Below, piece by piece: positions 17,987-28,028 of a stretch of DNA of 64,000 nt. Positions within the stretch are counted from its first letter, which is position 1. The number at the start of each line of letters is the position of its first letter. Below the pieces are notes generated by a model. The model saw only the letters and a program-made list of their open reading frames with translations. It ran no database searches and was not told the DNA's origin. The DNA is taken from NCBI RefSeq assembly GCF_900142965.1, contig NZ_FRCQ01000004.1:62001-126000 (forward strand). Direction: 5' to 3'. The DNA comes from Rhizobacter sp. OV335 (lineage in GTDB: Bacteria; Pseudomonadota; Gammaproteobacteria; Burkholderiales; Burkholderiaceae_C). The position numbers and the translations under genes were made by a program.

Positions 17987-19180
17987 CTATCGGTCCGGAT
18001 AGAACGGCCGCCCGTATTCCGGCGTCTCGTGCGACGGATACGATCCCATGCGACCGTGCGAGGAGTCCGACGGCACGATGCGCGTGTTGCGGTACTGGCG
18101 CGGAGCGATGACGGCCTCGGTCGCGTAGCGGCCGTCGGCCATGTCGCCGTGGGTGTCGTGGGCCGACGGGCGGCGGTCGTAATTGGGGTCGCCCTGCGAG
18201 GCCTGCTGGCCCCAGGCGAAATCGCGTCCCGGGGTGTTGTATTGCGGATGCTGCATGTAGACGGTGCCGACGGCAGGCATGCCGCGCTCGCCGGGGTAGC
18301 GCGGCGTCTCATAGCGCGGCGGCTGCGGATCGCCCGATTGGGTGGCGCTGTCTGCCCAGTCCCGGGCGTACCCGGGCTCGCGCGAGATGTAGAAGCCCTC
18401 GCCGCGTTCGAGCCCGCTGTTGGCGCCGCCATGGCCGCGGCGCGGGCCATGCTGGACGAGCGAGTTCATCCCCTCCTGGTTGGTGCCGTGGTAGCCCATG
18501 GGGCGGAAGCCGCGTTGCTCCAGGTCTCTGGTACGCCGCTCGATCTCGGCCCGCGACGGTGCGCCGCCGATGAGGGCGCTGCCCGAGTAGTGCGAGTGGT
18601 TGGAATCGTCACTGTCGCCCGAACCGCGCCTGACCCTCAGGCCGGAGCTTTCATAGGCGGTGGGCGTGCGACGCGGGGACGAACTCGAGTTGCGCAGCCG
18701 GTTGCCATGGCTGTCGCGTGCGCCGCCCTTCGCCCCGTAGTTCTCGGGCGGCACGGCGACCTTCTCGTCGCCGTGGCCCGAGCTGCGCAGGCGCGCCACG
18801 GCCTCGTGCGTCTGGTGGTTCGTGACCATGAAGACACCGGAGGACTCGACGCCCGTGACGAGGGCGCGCTCGCCCGTTTTCGGATGGATGAAATGAGCTG
18901 TCACATACGGCTCGCCATTGGGCTGCGACGGCTTCTGGCCGCTGCCGGGCTGGTAGGTCACGGCGCTCGAGAGCTCGAAGGCGCTGTTGGTGGGGCCGCG
19001 GTTGGCGCTCGATGTGCTGGACGCCCTCGAGGTGCGCGTCGACAGCGTTCCAAGCGAGCCATCCACCGATCGCGAGCGCGCGCCGGCGGGGGCGTTCGAA
19101 GTGGGAGTGCTGTCCGGCCGCTGCGTTTCGGATCTTGCGGAGGCAGGGCGAGCTCCGTTGGTCTGGTTGAGTTTCATCAT
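17987..19180 (-). CDS. putative secreted effector with exotoxin-A/diphtheria-toxin-like ADP-ribosyltransferase domain
   Basis: 397 residues, no Sec signal. Residues 1-65 are Ser/Thr/Pro/Arg-rich and disordered, like type III effector N-termini. The C-terminal part shows the H-Y-E catalytic pattern: GYHGT with His231, GFYIS with Tyr264, YARDWAD with Tyr271, and RYATEAVI with Glu355 followed by RNTRIVPS. Diphtheria toxin has GYHGT (His21), GFYS (Tyr54), Tyr65 and Glu148; exotoxin A has GYHGT (His440), GFYI (Tyr470), Tyr481 and Glu553 followed by a VIPS strand. The His-Tyr distance of 33 equals that of diphtheria toxin. Receptor-binding and translocation domains are absent, so delivery by a type III or VI injector is likely. 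AGGAA stands 12 bases before the tandem ATG ATG start. Transcribed alone. Target unknown. Confidence 0.75.
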   Translation of the reverse strand: MMKLNQTNGARPASARSETQRPDSTPTSNAPAGARSRSVDGSLGTLSTRTSRASSTSSANRGPTNSAFELSSAVTYQPGSGQKPSQPNGEPYVTAHFIHPKTGERALVTGVESSGVFMVTNHQTHEAVARLRSSGHGDEKVAVPPENYGAKGGARDSHGNRLRNSSSSPRRTPTAYESSGLRVRRGSGDSDDSNHSHYSGSALIGGAPSRAEIERRTRDLEQRGFRPMGYHGTNQEGMNSLVQHGPRRGHGGANSGLERGEGFYISREPGYARDWADSATQSGDPQPPRYETPRYPGERGMPAVGTVYMQHPQYNTPGRDFAWGQQASQGDPNYDRRPSAHDTHGDMADGRYATEAVIAPRQYRNTRIVPSDSSHGRMGSYPSHETPEYGRPFYPDR

Positions 19181-19312
19181 GGCAATGGCTTCCTGTGTGG
19201 GGAGGAGGGGCGAAGACGGCGGGTTGCAGCCCGTTTCGACGCTTCTGCAGTGTTGAAGCGGGCCAACCCGGCCAGCGACGGAAATGCGAAGCGGAAGATC
19301 GCCCCGCGGAAG

Positions 19313-19326
19313 TTCGCGGCCGCGAA
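19313..19326. promoter_or_regulatory. 14-bp perfect palindrome between divergent genes
   Basis: TTCGCGGCCGCGAA lies in the 248-bp gap between the ADP-ribosyltransferase gene and nrdJ, about 100 bp from the nrdJ start. It could be a regulator site for either gene. It does not match the NrdR box. In such GC-rich DNA a chance origin cannot be excluded. Confidence 0.3.
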
Positions 19327-19428
19327 TCTGCGTCGAACCGTAACGGGGATCGGTATCTGACCGAAGGGTCGCTTTACGCGCGCTCGTGCCGGGGTCACGA
19401 TGGCAGCCTGCTGCATCGAAGGAGCCCG

Positions 19429-22350
19429 ATGAAGACCGACACCTCCACCGACAAGCCCGCCGACACGAGGGCCACCGCCCTCCTCCCGCAGGACATCAGC
19501 ACCGAGGTGCTGCTCGAGAAATACGCCAAGGGCGACGAGCGCACGCCCGACGACGTGCGCCGCCGCGTGGCACGCGCGCTGGCCCAGGTCGAGCCCGCCG
19601 AATCGCGTGCCGGATCGCGCGAACAGTGGGAATCGCGCTTCCTCGAGGCGCTGCAGGCCGGCTTCATCCCGGCCGGCCGCATCAACTCGGCCGCCGGCAC
19701 CGAGCTCACCGCGACGCTGATCAACTGCTTCGTGCAGCCGGTGGGCGACGCGATCGCGCAGGAGGAAGACGGCCACCCCGGCATCTACACCGCGCTGACC
19801 GAAGCCGCCGAGACGATGCGCCGCGGCGGTGGCGTCGGCTACGACTTCTCGCGCATCCGCCCGCGCGGCGCGTGGGTTGCCAGCACGCAGGCAAGCGCAT
19901 CGGGCCCGGTGTCGTACATGCGGGTGTTCGACCGCTCCTGCGAGACGGTGGAATCGGCCGGCGCGCGGCGCGGTGCGCAGATGGGCGTGCTGCGCTGCGA
20001 CCACCCCGACATCGAGGAGTTCATCCACGCGAAGGACAAGGGCGACCTCAGCAACTTCAACATCTCGGTCGGCCTGACCGATGCCTTCATGGAGGCGGTG
20101 CAGCGCGACGCCCCCGTCGACCTGGTGCACCGCGCCGCGGCCGGCCCGCAGCAGGTGGCTGCCGGCGCCCACCAGCGCAGCGACGGGTTGTGGGTCTACC
20201 GCAGCCTGCCGGCCCGCGCGCTGTGGGAGCAGATCATGCGTTCCACCTACGACCATGCCGAGCCGGGCGTGCTGTTCCTCGACCGCATCAACCTCGACAA
20301 CAACCTGTCGTACTGCGAGACCATCACCGCCACCAACCCCTGTGGCGAACAGCCGCTGCCGGCCTACGGCTGCTGCTGCCTCGGCTCGATCGACCTGACG
20401 CGCTTCGTGCGCGCGCCGTTCGACGACAACGCGCGCTTCGACGACGCCGGCTTCGCGCGCCTCGCGGCGCTCGCGGTGCGCATGCTCGACAACGTGCTCG
20501 ACATCAGCTTCTGGCCGCTCGAGCAACAGGCCCGCGAGGCGCGCAACAAGCGCCGCATCGGCCTGGGCTTCACCGGCCTGGGCGACGCGCTGGTGATGCT
20601 GAACCTGCGCTACGACAGCGCCGCCGCGCGCGACGAGGCGCGCCGCATCGCCACGCTGCTGCGCGACACCGCGTATGCCGCGTCCTGCGACCTCGCGGCC
20701 GAACGCGGCGCCTTCCCGCTGTTCAACGCCGACATGTTCCTGAGCCGCGGCACCTTCGCATCGCGCCTGCCCGGGCCGCTAAAGGAGCGCATCCGCCAGC
20801 AGGGGCTGCGCAACTCGCACCTGCTGTCGATCGCCCCCACCGGCACCATCAGCCTGGCCTTCGCCGACAACGCGAGCAACGGCATCGAGCCGGCGTTCTC
20901 GTGGAGCTACCAGCGCAAGAAGCGCATGGCCGACGGCAGCATGAAGCAGTACCCGGTGGAGGACCACGCGTGGCGGCTCTTTCGCCACCTGCGCGGCCCG
21001 CAGGCGCCGCTCACGGACGCGTTCGTCACCGCGCTCGATATGAGCGCGCAGGCGCACGAGGAGATGGTGGCCGCGGTCTCACCCTTCGTCGACACCGCGA
21101 TCTCGAAGACGGTGAACGTGCCGGCCGACTACCCGTATGCGGATTTCCAGGACCTGTACCTGCGGGCCTGGACCTCCGGCCTGAAGGGGCTGGCGACCTA
21201 CCGGCCGAACGCGGTGCTCGGCTCGGTGCTGAGCGTGGAGCCGGCTGCCTTGCCGCTGCAGCTGGCACCGGCGGGGCATGCGAACCAGCGGCTGGCGATC
21301 GAGCGCCCGCCGCAGCCGGTGCTGGCCTCGCTGCGCTGGCCGGGCCGGCCCGAGCTCGCAGCCGGCAATGCCGCGTGGACCTACATGATCCGGCACCCGC
21401 ACGGCGAGTTCGCGCTCTTCATCGGCGAGCTGCCGCAGGATGGACGCAGCGCGCCGTTCGAGGTGTGGGTGAATGGCGCCGAGCAGCCGCGCGGGCTGGG
21501 CGCGCTCGCGAAGACGCTGTCGATGGACCTGCGCGCGAAGGACCCCGCGTGGGTCCGGCTGAAGCTCGACGCACTGGCCACCGTGCAGGAGGAGCGCGCC
21601 TTCGACATGCCCTTCCCGCCCGATGGCACGCCACGGCGCTTCCCCGGCGTGGTGGCGGCCACCGCGGCGGTGATCCGCTGGCGCTGCGAGCAGCTGGGGC
21701 TGTGGTCGGGGGCTGACGGAACGGCCGCCTCCACGCCGGTGATCGACGCGATGTTCAGCCGCCAGGAGCCGCTGACCGGCCCGAACGGCACGCTGGCGTG
21801 GTCGGTCGACATCCACAACCCGGCCAGCGACGAGGCCTTCACGCTGTCGCTGAAGGAGGTGCAGCTGCCGGAAGGCCTGGGCGGCCAGGGCGGCATCGTC
21901 ACGCTGCCGTGCGCGATCGGGCTGTCGGGCAACTACCCGCGGGCGATGGACGGACTCGCGCGCATCCTGTCGCTGGACATGCGCGTGCTCGACCCGGCGT
22001 GGATCGGCATGAAGCTGCGCAAGCTGCTGAGCTATGCCGAGCCGCTCGGCCACTTCATGGCCTTCGTGCCGGGGCTCGCGCCCGGCCAGCAGCGCCAGCA
22101 GACCTGGCCGTCGACGGTGGCCTACCTCGCGCGGCTGGTGATCCACCGCTACACGATGCTCGGCGTGCTGAACGAAGAGGGCTATCCGCTGCGCGACATG
22201 GGCATCCTGCAACCGCCGAGCCCGGACGAATCGGCCGCGGCCGCCCCGCTGGCCGGTGCGGCCTGCCCGGAGTGCGGCAACCACGCGGTGATCCACAAGG
22301 ATGGGTGCGAGTTCTGCACCGCGTGCGGGCACATCGGGAGCTGCGGGTGA
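19429..22350 (+). CDS. nrdJ: adenosylcobalamin-dependent (class II) ribonucleotide reductase
   Basis: 973 residues. It reduces ribonucleotides to deoxyribonucleotides in the cytoplasm with a cobalamin-derived radical and needs no oxygen. The catalytic barrel carries [29 protein letters not shown], the active-site loop [20 protein letters not shown] and [20 protein letters not shown]. The C-terminal third contains two TSCPD-type modules and ends in a zinc-ribbon-like [22 protein letters not shown]. The ATG at 19429 follows GAAGGAG by 5 bases; upstream in-frame sequence is intergenic in character. I saw no cobalamin riboswitch in the leader. Convergent with the DUF427 gene. Confidence 0.95.
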   Translation: MKTDTSTDKPADTRATALLPQDISTEVLLEKYAKGDERTPDDVRRRVARALAQVEPAESRAGSREQWESRFLEALQAGFIPAGRINSAAGTELTATLINCFVQPVGDAIAQEEDGHPGIYTALTEAAETMRRGGGVGYDFSRIRPRGAWVASTQASASGPVSYMRVFDRSCETVESAGARRGAQMGVLRCDHPDIEEFIHAKDKGDLSNFNISVGLTDAFMEAVQRDAPVDLVHRAAAGPQQVAAGAHQRSDGLWVYRSLPARALWEQIMRSTYDHAEPGVLFLDRINLDNNLSYCETITATNPCGEQPLPAYGCCCLGSIDLTRFVRAPFDDNARFDDAGFARLAALAVRMLDNVLDISFWPLEQQAREARNKRRIGLGFTGLGDALVMLNLRYDSAAARDEARRIATLLRDTAYAASCDLAAERGAFPLFNADMFLSRGTFASRLPGPLKERIRQQGLRNSHLLSIAPTGTISLAFADNASNGIEPAFSWSYQRKKRMADGSMKQYPVEDHAWRLFRHLRGPQAPLTDAFVTALDMSAQAHEEMVAAVSPFVDTAISKTVNVPADYPYADFQDLYLRAWTSGLKGLATYRPNAVLGSVLSVEPAALPLQLAPAGHANQRLAIERPPQPVLASLRWPGRPELAAGNAAWTYMIRHPHGEFALFIGELPQDGRSAPFEVWVNGAEQPRGLGALAKTLSMDLRAKDPAWVRLKLDALATVQEERAFDMPFPPDGTPRRFPGVVAATAAVIRWRCEQLGLWSGADGTAASTPVIDAMFSRQEPLTGPNGTLAWSVDIHNPASDEAFTLSLKEVQLPEGLGGQGGIVTLPCAIGLSGNYPRAMDGLARILSLDMRVLDPAWIGMKLRKLLSYAEPLGHFMAFVPGLAPGQQRQQTWPSTVAYLARLVIHRYTMLGVLNEEGYPLRDMGILQPPSPDESAAAAPLAGAACPECGNHAVIHKDGCEFCTACGHIGSCG

Positions 22351-22378
22351 AGGTTCCCGCCGGCGCGGCGTGCCTGGG

Positions 22379-22762
22379 TCAGGGCAAGCTGCGGATCTGG
22401 ATGCCGGCCGACTTCGACTCGTCGAAGGCCAGCATTTTCTTGATGCCGAGATGCTCGTCGTACGGCGTCTCGTAGCTCCAGACGGCATCCTTGATCGTCT
22501 GGCCGCCGTTGTGCAGGTCGAAGTAGCTCGCGTGGCCCTTGAACGGGCACTCGGTCGTCGTGTCGCTGCGTTCGAGAAATTCCATCTTCACGTCTTCCCG
22601 CGGGAAGTAGAAGCGCGGCGGATGGCCGTCCTCGTCCAGCTTCACGGCGTTGCGCGAATCCGCGACGACGAGACCGTTGACGTTCACGCTCATGCGCCCT
22701 TCGGCGCGGGACTCCCGAACCTTGTGCTCGGGATGCTGCTGGTGACCAGGTGATCGACTCAT
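22379..22762 (-). CDS. DUF427-domain protein
   Basis: 127 residues. The central part (KVRESRAEGRMSVNVNGLVV, then RFYFPREDVKMEFLERSDTT, CPFKGHASYFDL and AVWSYETPYDE) is the small DUF427 beta fold. The family is widespread in actinobacteria and proteobacteria and has no established biochemical role. The start is set at the ATG at 22762, giving MSRSPGHQQHPEH; longer readings add low-complexity residues. Confidence 0.85.
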   Translation of the reverse strand: MSRSPGHQQHPEHKVRESRAEGRMSVNVNGLVVADSRNAVKLDEDGHPPRFYFPREDVKMEFLERSDTTTECPFKGHASYFDLHNGGQTIKDAVWSYETPYDEHLGIKKMLAFDESKSAGIQIRSLP

Positions 22763-23043
22763 CGGAATGGCTCCTGCATGGAATGAAGGGAACGCCGCAC
22801 ACGCTGACGGCCGCTGCCTTCGGCGGGCAATCGCGATGCCCGCCGTGTCAACCGCAACCCGACACGGGCCAGCGGACATGAGTCCGCGCATTCGTGTCAC
22901 CGATGACACACATGCGAATGCCGCCTCATCAATGTGAGGGCTTGTAAGACAGCGGACCTCCCGCCCAGAATCTGGCCGACCGGTCGCGGCCGAGATCGCG
23001 CCCGGATCACAACGATCACAACGTCATCTCACGAGGGAGATCC

Positions 23044-24453
23044 ATGATTTCTGCTTCCACGCGCGCCCTGTGGGCGTCGGTCCTGGCCGTTTCACTGTCC
23101 GCGCTCGCCGCCTGTGGCGGTGGGGGCAGCGACGATGCACCTGCCCCGGCCCCTGTCGCAGGCACCCCGCCGGCACCCACGCCCGCCGCGGCACCGGCCA
23201 GCTACTGGGCCCGCGCCTTCACGTACACCTCGGTCGGCACCTACGTGCTGCGCTACTACTACTCCGACAACGTCGTCGACTCGACCGGCCGCGGCACCTA
23301 CTACGACGTGCGCGAAGCGCTGTCGGCCGGCAAGCCTGCGGTGGTGGTGTACGACACCGTCCAGTTCGTCACCGCCGAGGGCTGGCATACGCCACTGGAC
23401 GGCGCGACGCCGAACCACAGCGGCCCGAACGGCGCCTACGACTACAACCACGGCTACATCGGCCAATCGACCTGGGTCGACACCGACGTGGCCGGACAGA
23501 CGATCGCAAGCGTCGTCGCCAAGGCGCAGGACCTGGGCACCAACACCTCGTCCACCATCATTGGCGTCACCGCAGCGAACCTGACCGGCATGATGCCGGC
23601 CGGCGCGAAGATCCGCGCGATCTCGAACACCGAGAGCAGCACCCCGGTCGGCTATCGGCTGTCGGACGGCTTCGTCGGCAACAGCGTGACCACGCTGGCC
23701 CAGCTGATCGCCAACTACCCGGCCGTGTCGAACAGCGCGTCGGTCTCGACGGCGAACACGGTGTCGATGGGCAACATCCATGGCAGCAACGGCTGCGGAA
23801 CCCAGGTCTGTGCCCAGGAACGGGTGCGAGCCAGCTTCAGCGCCGGCGGCGCCGTGACCCTGCACCTGTGCGACCTCGACACGGTGTCGGGTGCGATCTC
23901 CAATTGCAGCAGCCTCGCCGCCGCCAGCTACCAGGTGGGCAACGCGGCGGATGGCGCGACACCGGTCATGACCTTCACCGGCCTGCCGGCGGCCATCTCC
24001 GCCCAGACCTTCACGCGCGTCTTCGTGCAGCGCGGCGGCCACGTCTACCAGGGCTTCCAGGACAAGCCGGCCACGATGGCGAAGCAGACCCGCCTCAACA
24101 AGGTCGCGTTCGAGGCGCTCGCCGCGAGCCTCGTCTTCGCGCCACCGGCCATTCCCGACCACCCGGCGACCACGGCCGGCACCTGGAGCGTCACCTACGC
24201 CGGCGGCGACACCGGCAGCTGCACCGCGCTGTCGGTCAATGCCGCGGCCCACGTGATCGGCACCTGCACCTCGTCCGGCGTGGGCGGCAGCTTCATCGTC
24301 AGCGGCACGGTCGATGCCGCCGGCGGCCTCTCGGTGGGCAGCACCAGCAGCGACGCCAGCTTCAGCGGCACGCTCGGCGCCACCACCGGTTCGGGCACCT
24401 GGTCGCGCCCGAGCGCGTCGGCGACCGGCACCTGGAACGCCACGAAGCAGTGA
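23044..24453 (+). CDS. hypothetical Gly/Ser/Thr-rich lipoprotein
   Basis: 469 residues with a lipoprotein signal (VSLSALAACGGGGSDD) and an Ala/Pro linker. The body (about 55-370) begins ASYWARAFTYTSVGTYVLRY and includes GYIGQSTWVDTDVAGQTIAS; I do not recognise the family. The C-terminal 90 residues are beta-rich and repetitive (SGTVDAAGGLSVGSTSSDAS, GTLGATTGSGTW), like small outer-membrane beta modules. GAGGGAG lies 4 bases before the ATG. It stands alone behind a 280-bp upstream gap that shows no clear feature. Confidence 0.65.
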   Translation: MISASTRALWASVLAVSLSALAACGGGGSDDAPAPAPVAGTPPAPTPAAAPASYWARAFTYTSVGTYVLRYYYSDNVVDSTGRGTYYDVREALSAGKPAVVVYDTVQFVTAEGWHTPLDGATPNHSGPNGAYDYNHGYIGQSTWVDTDVAGQTIASVVAKAQDLGTNTSSTIIGVTAANLTGMMPAGAKIRAISNTESSTPVGYRLSDGFVGNSVTTLAQLIANYPAVSNSASVSTANTVSMGNIHGSNGCGTQVCAQERVRASFSAGGAVTLHLCDLDTVSGAISNCSSLAAASYQVGNAADGATPVMTFTGLPAAISAQTFTRVFVQRGGHVYQGFQDKPATMAKQTRLNKVAFEALAASLVFAPPAIPDHPATTAGTWSVTYAGGDTGSCTALSVNAAAHVIGTCTSSGVGGSFIVSGTVDAAGGLSVGSTSSDASFSGTLGATTGSGTWSRPSASATGTWNATKQ

Positions 24454-24651
24454 GCCGAGTGGCCTCATCTGCCGCCGGACGGCATGCGTGTCTGACACAG
24501 CCGCGGGAAAACCCCGCGTCACGTGGCGACACCATGCCGGGCAAAGCCCCGAAATAGCCTTGAAACTTCCTGCAGCTCCGCGGCTCCAAACGCGGTCACA
24601 GCTCTATACTGGGTCCGCGTGAAGTCTTCATATCAGGCAGGAAGTGGGTCA

Positions 24652-26094
24652 ATGATGGGTGCCAAACTCAAGGTCGCAGGCTGGATCACGCTGGGGGCCG
24701 TCGCTGGCGCGCTCACTACCATGCAGTTGCAGGCCACGGCCCGCAACACCGCCGCGCAACTCCCGCTGGAAGAACTCCAGCAGCTCGCCGCCGTCTTCGG
24801 GATGGTCAAGAGCGATTACGTCGAGCCGGTCGACGAGAAGAAGCTGATCACCGACGCCATCGGCGGCATGGTGGCCGGACTCGACCCCCACTCGCAATAC
24901 TTCGACAAGAAGACCTTCAAGGAATTCCGTGAAGGCACGACCGGCCGCTTCGTCGGCGTCGGCATCGAGATCGGCATGGAAGACGGTCTCGTCAAGATCG
25001 TCTCGCCGATCGAAGGCTCACCGGCCTTCCGCGCCGGCCTGAAGAGCGGCGACCTGATCACCAAGATCGACGACACCGTGGTCAAGGGCCTGACGATGGA
25101 CCAGGCCGTCAAGCGCATGCGCGGCGAGCCGAGCACCAAGGTGCTGCTGACCATCTTCCGCAAGACCGAGAACCGCACCTTCCCCGTCACGATCACGCGC
25201 GAAGAGATCCGCGTGCAGAGCGTGCGTTCGAAGATCGTCGAGCCCGGCTACGCCTGGTTGCGCGTCAGCCAGTTCCAGGACCGCACGGTCGACGATTTCG
25301 CGCGCAAGCTCGAAGAGATCTACAAGCAGGAACCCAACCTGAAGGGCCTGGTGCTCGACCTGCGCAACGACCCGGGCGGCCTGCTCGAGGCGTCGGTGGC
25401 GGTGTCGGCGGCCTTCCTGCCGGCCGATGCGGTGGTCGTGACCACCAACGGCCAGATCGCCGAATCGAAGCAATCCTTCAAGGCCTCGCCGAGCGACTAC
25501 CTGCGCCGTGGCGGCGGTGACCCGCTGCGCAAGCTGCCGGACGCGCTGAAGAAGGTGCCGCTGGTCGTGCTGGTGAATGAAGGCTCGGCCTCGGCCAGCG
25601 AGATCGTCGCCGGTGCGTTGCAAGACCACCAGCGCGCCACCATCATGGGCACCCAGACGTTTGGCAAAGGCTCGGTGCAGACCGTGCGCCAGCTGTCGCC
25701 CGAGACGGCGCTGAAGATCACGACCGCGCGCTACTACACGCCGAGCGGCCGCTCGATCCAGGCCAAGGGCATCGTGCCCGACGTGATGATCGACGAAACC
25801 GCCGACGGCAACCTGTTCTCGGCCTTGCGCGTGCGCGAAGCCGACCTGGAAAAGCACATCGCCAGCGGCCAGGGTGCCGAGCAGAAGGACGAAGCCCGCG
25901 AAAAGGCGCGCGAGGAAGCGCGCAAGAAGTTCGAGGAAGAAGCCGCGAAGAAGAACCCGCTGAAGCCGCTGCCCGAGTTCGGCAGCGACGAAGACTTCCC
26001 GCTGGCGCAGGCGATCAACCGCCTGAAGGGCAAGCCGGTCGTCGTCTCGAAGACGGTCGTCGAACGGCACGCCGAGGCCCCGGCGACGAACTGA
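24652..26094 (+). CDS. ctpA: carboxyl-terminal processing protease (S41 family)
   Basis: 480 residues. An N-terminal membrane anchor/signal (WITLGAVAGALTTMQLQA), a PDZ domain (about 95-175: GRFVGVGIEIGMEDGLVKIV) and the S41 protease core with Ser316 in GSASASEI and Lys339 in TFGKGS, the known Ser-Lys dyad. A Lys/Glu-rich tail (KDEAREKAREEARKKFEEEA) forms a helix, then a short proline-rich end. CtpA-type proteases trim periplasmic proteins and peptidoglycan hydrolases. The start ATG ATG (24652/24655) has AGGAAG upstream. A -10-like TATACT is at 24605-24610. A strong terminator follows the gene. Confidence 0.93.
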   Translation: MMGAKLKVAGWITLGAVAGALTTMQLQATARNTAAQLPLEELQQLAAVFGMVKSDYVEPVDEKKLITDAIGGMVAGLDPHSQYFDKKTFKEFREGTTGRFVGVGIEIGMEDGLVKIVSPIEGSPAFRAGLKSGDLITKIDDTVVKGLTMDQAVKRMRGEPSTKVLLTIFRKTENRTFPVTITREEIRVQSVRSKIVEPGYAWLRVSQFQDRTVDDFARKLEEIYKQEPNLKGLVLDLRNDPGGLLEASVAVSAAFLPADAVVVTTNGQIAESKQSFKASPSDYLRRGGGDPLRKLPDALKKVPLVVLVNEGSASASEIVAGALQDHQRATIMGTQTFGKGSVQTVRQLSPETALKITTARYYTPSGRSIQAKGIVPDVMIDETADGNLFSALRVREADLEKHIASGQGAEQKDEAREKAREEARKKFEEEAAKKNPLKPLPEFGSDEDFPLAQAINRLKGKPVVVSKTVVERHAEAPATN

Positions 26095-26112
26095 AGCGAC
26101 CCGCTCCCTCCG

Positions 26113-26137
26113 AACGCCCGCCCCGCGCGGGCGTTTT
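26113..26137 (+). terminator. rho-independent terminator after ctpA
   Basis: A perfect 9-bp stem AACGCCCGC / GCGGGCGTT with a 5-base loop, ending in four T residues, 18 bp after the ctpA stop codon. Confidence 0.85.
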
Positions 26138-26160
26138 GCTTGGTGCGAACGGAATACTGG

Positions 26161-26189
26161 CCGTTCGGGCTGAGCCTGTCGAAGCCCCC
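26161..26189. repeat. dispersed short repeat (GTTCGGGCTGAGCCTGTCGA type)
   Basis: The core GTTCGGGCTGAGCCTGTCGA followed by AGCCCC is a motif I know as a common intergenic short repeat in many proteobacterial genomes. It lies between the ctpA terminator and the E1-enzyme gene and has no coding role. Only one copy occurs in the window, so its repeated nature is from general knowledge. Confidence 0.45.
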
Positions 26190-26217
26190 AACCCTCACTC
26201 TTCGCTATCCTGCCCCG

Positions 26218-26976
26218 ATGAACGACGACCAGCTGCTGCGCTACTCCCGCCACATCCTGCTCGACGAGCTGGACATCGCCGGCCAGCAGCGGCTGCTCGA
26301 TTCGCATGCGCTGGTGATCGGTGCCGGCGGCCTGGGCTCGCCGGTGGCGCTGTACCTCGCCACCTCCGGCGTCGGCACGCTGACGATCGTCGACCACGAC
26401 AGCGTCGACCTGACCAACCTGCAGCGCCAGATCGCGCACGACCTGTCGCGCGTCGGCCAGCCGAAAGCGGCCTCGGCCGCGCGCTCCATCGCGGCGATCA
26501 ACCCCGACGTGCGGGTCCACGCGCTGACCGAGCGTGCCGATGCGCAGCGGCTCGACACGCTGGTGGCCGCGGCCGACGTGGTGATCGACTGCAGCGACAA
26601 CTTCGCGACCCGCCATGCCGTCAACGCCGCCTGCGTGGCGCACGCCAAGCCGCTGGTGTCGGGCGCGGCGATCGGCTTCGACGGCCAGATCTCGGTCTAC
26701 GACACCCGCAGCGACACCGCGCCCTGCTATGCCTGCCTGTTCCCGCCCGATGCCGCGTTCGAGGAGGTCGCCTGCTCGACGATGGGCGTGCTCGCGCCGC
26801 TGGTCGGCATCATCGGCAGCATGCAGGCCGCCGAGGCGCTGAAGCTGCTGGCCGGCATCGGCAGCTCACTGGCCGGGCGGCTGCAGATGCTGGACGCCCG
26901 CACGATGGAATGGACCGAGATCCGCCTCGCCCGCCAAGCCGGCTGCCCGGTGTGTGGGCAGCGCGGCCACGCCTGA
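26218..26976 (+). CDS. MoeB/ThiF-type adenylyltransferase (E1-like)
   Basis: 252 residues of the HesA/MoeB/ThiF family. These enzymes adenylate the C-terminal Gly-Gly of a ubiquitin-like sulfur carrier (MoaD or ThiS) for molybdopterin or thiamine synthesis. Visible motifs: nucleotide loop VIGAGGLGSPVALYLA, the conserved NLQRQI, DCSDNFATRHAVN, and two zinc-binding CxxC pairs (CYAC, CPVC). No rhodanese domain is fused, so it is the short form. No moaD or thiS is adjacent, hence MoeB and ThiF cannot be told apart. It converges on the Bug gene with no spare bases. Confidence 0.9.
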   Translation: MNDDQLLRYSRHILLDELDIAGQQRLLDSHALVIGAGGLGSPVALYLATSGVGTLTIVDHDSVDLTNLQRQIAHDLSRVGQPKAASAARSIAAINPDVRVHALTERADAQRLDTLVAAADVVIDCSDNFATRHAVNAACVAHAKPLVSGAAIGFDGQISVYDTRSDTAPCYACLFPPDAAFEEVACSTMGVLAPLVGIIGSMQAAEALKLLAGIGSSLAGRLQMLDARTMEWTEIRLARQAGCPVCGQRGHA

Positions 26977-27942
26977 TCAGTCGGGTTTGATGTTGGCCGA
27001 CTGAATCACCTTCGCCCAGCGCGCCACTTCGTCGTGCAGGAAGGCGGCGAACGCCTCCGGCCCGCGCGCATCGACCCGAAAGCCCTGCGTGCGCGCCCGC
27101 TCCTCGAGCTCGGGCGTCTGCATGATGCGCACGACCTCGGCGGCGAGTTTCTTGACCGCGGCGTCGGACATCGAGGCCGGCGCCATCAGGCCGGTCCAGT
27201 TCTCGGTCAGCAGCTCCGGCAGGCCGGCCTCGGCGGTCGTCGGCACGTCGGGCACCAGCGGGTGGCGGGCGGCGCTCGCGATGGCGATCGCGCGCAGCTT
27301 GCCCGATTTCACATGGGCGATGCTCTCGGGGAAGTTCGAGAACACCACATCGAGCTGGCCGCCGATCAGGTCGGTCATCGCCGGCGAGCCGCCCTTGTAC
27401 GGCACGTGCTGGATGTTGGTCTTGGCCAGTTCGTTGAACAGCGCGAGCGTCAGGTGCGGCGGCGTGCCGTTGCCGCTGGATCCGGCGTTCAGGTTGCGCG
27501 CCTTCGCGGCGGCGGTCAGCTCCTTCAGGCTCTGGATCGGGCTCGCGGCCGGCACCACGATCAGGATCGGCGAGCCGGCCAGCAGCGCGACCGGGCGCAG
27601 GTCCTTCGTGAAGCTGTAGGCCGCCTTCGGGAACAGCGTGACGTTGGCCGCATGCGTCAGCGTGATCGCGAGCAGCGTGTTGCCGTCGCCGGGCGACTTG
27701 GCCGCCACGTCGGCGCCGATCTGCCCGCCGCTGCCGGGCTTGTTGTCGATCACGACGCTGACCTTCCAGCGCTCGCCGAGCTGCTGCCCGACCAGGCGCG
27801 CCATCACGTCGGTCAGGCCGCCGGGCGGGAACGGGACCACATAGCGGATGGTTGCGCCGGGCTTCGGATAGTCACCCGCCTGTGAAAAACCCAGCGCGGG
27901 CCACAGGCCCGCGGCACCGATCAGTACTGCTCGTCGTTTCAC
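26977..27942 (-). CDS. Bug/TctC-family substrate-binding protein
   Basis: 321 residues with a signal peptide (MKRRAVLIGAAGLWPALGFS, start GTG with GGAG 7 bases upstream). The sequence follows the Bug pattern: IRYVVPFPPGGLTDVMARL, VVIDNKPGSGGQIGADVAAK, HVPYKGGSPAMTDLIGGQLD. Such periplasmic proteins bind carboxylates for tripartite tricarboxylate transporters. No TctA/TctB membrane genes are adjacent. It lies 86 bp downstream of comC in the same direction, so sulfolactate or a related acid is a reasonable ligand. It could also be one of the many orphan Bug proteins. Confidence 0.88.
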   Translation of the reverse strand: MKRRAVLIGAAGLWPALGFSQAGDYPKPGATIRYVVPFPPGGLTDVMARLVGQQLGERWKVSVVIDNKPGSGGQIGADVAAKSPGDGNTLLAITLTHAANVTLFPKAAYSFTKDLRPVALLAGSPILIVVPAASPIQSLKELTAAAKARNLNAGSSGNGTPPHLTLALFNELAKTNIQHVPYKGGSPAMTDLIGGQLDVVFSNFPESIAHVKSGKLRAIAIASAARHPLVPDVPTTAEAGLPELLTENWTGLMAPASMSDAAVKKLAAEVVRIMQTPELEERARTQGFRVDARGPEAFAAFLHDEVARWAKVIQSANIKPD

Positions 27943-28028
27943 GCTCGTCTCCTTCGTCAGAAGGCCGGCATGCTGCCCGCGATGCGGGACGGCTGCAAAC
28001 CTATCGTTATGCGCGGAAAGTCGTAGCT

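Noticed and set aside
19286-19311. PIP box or hrpII box before the ADP-ribosyltransferase gene
   Set aside because: On the minus strand TTCCG-N16-TTCGC resembles TTCG-N16-TTCG but has a mismatch in one half and no following -10; not convincing.
19181-19428. Cobalamin riboswitch before the class II ribonucleotide reductase
   Set aside because: The 248-bp leader shows no B12-box-like conserved core (GCCACTG region) or matching stems; only a palindrome is seen.
23044-24453. Secreted enzyme assignment for the 469-residue lipoprotein
   Set aside because: No catalytic motif could be identified; left as hypothetical.
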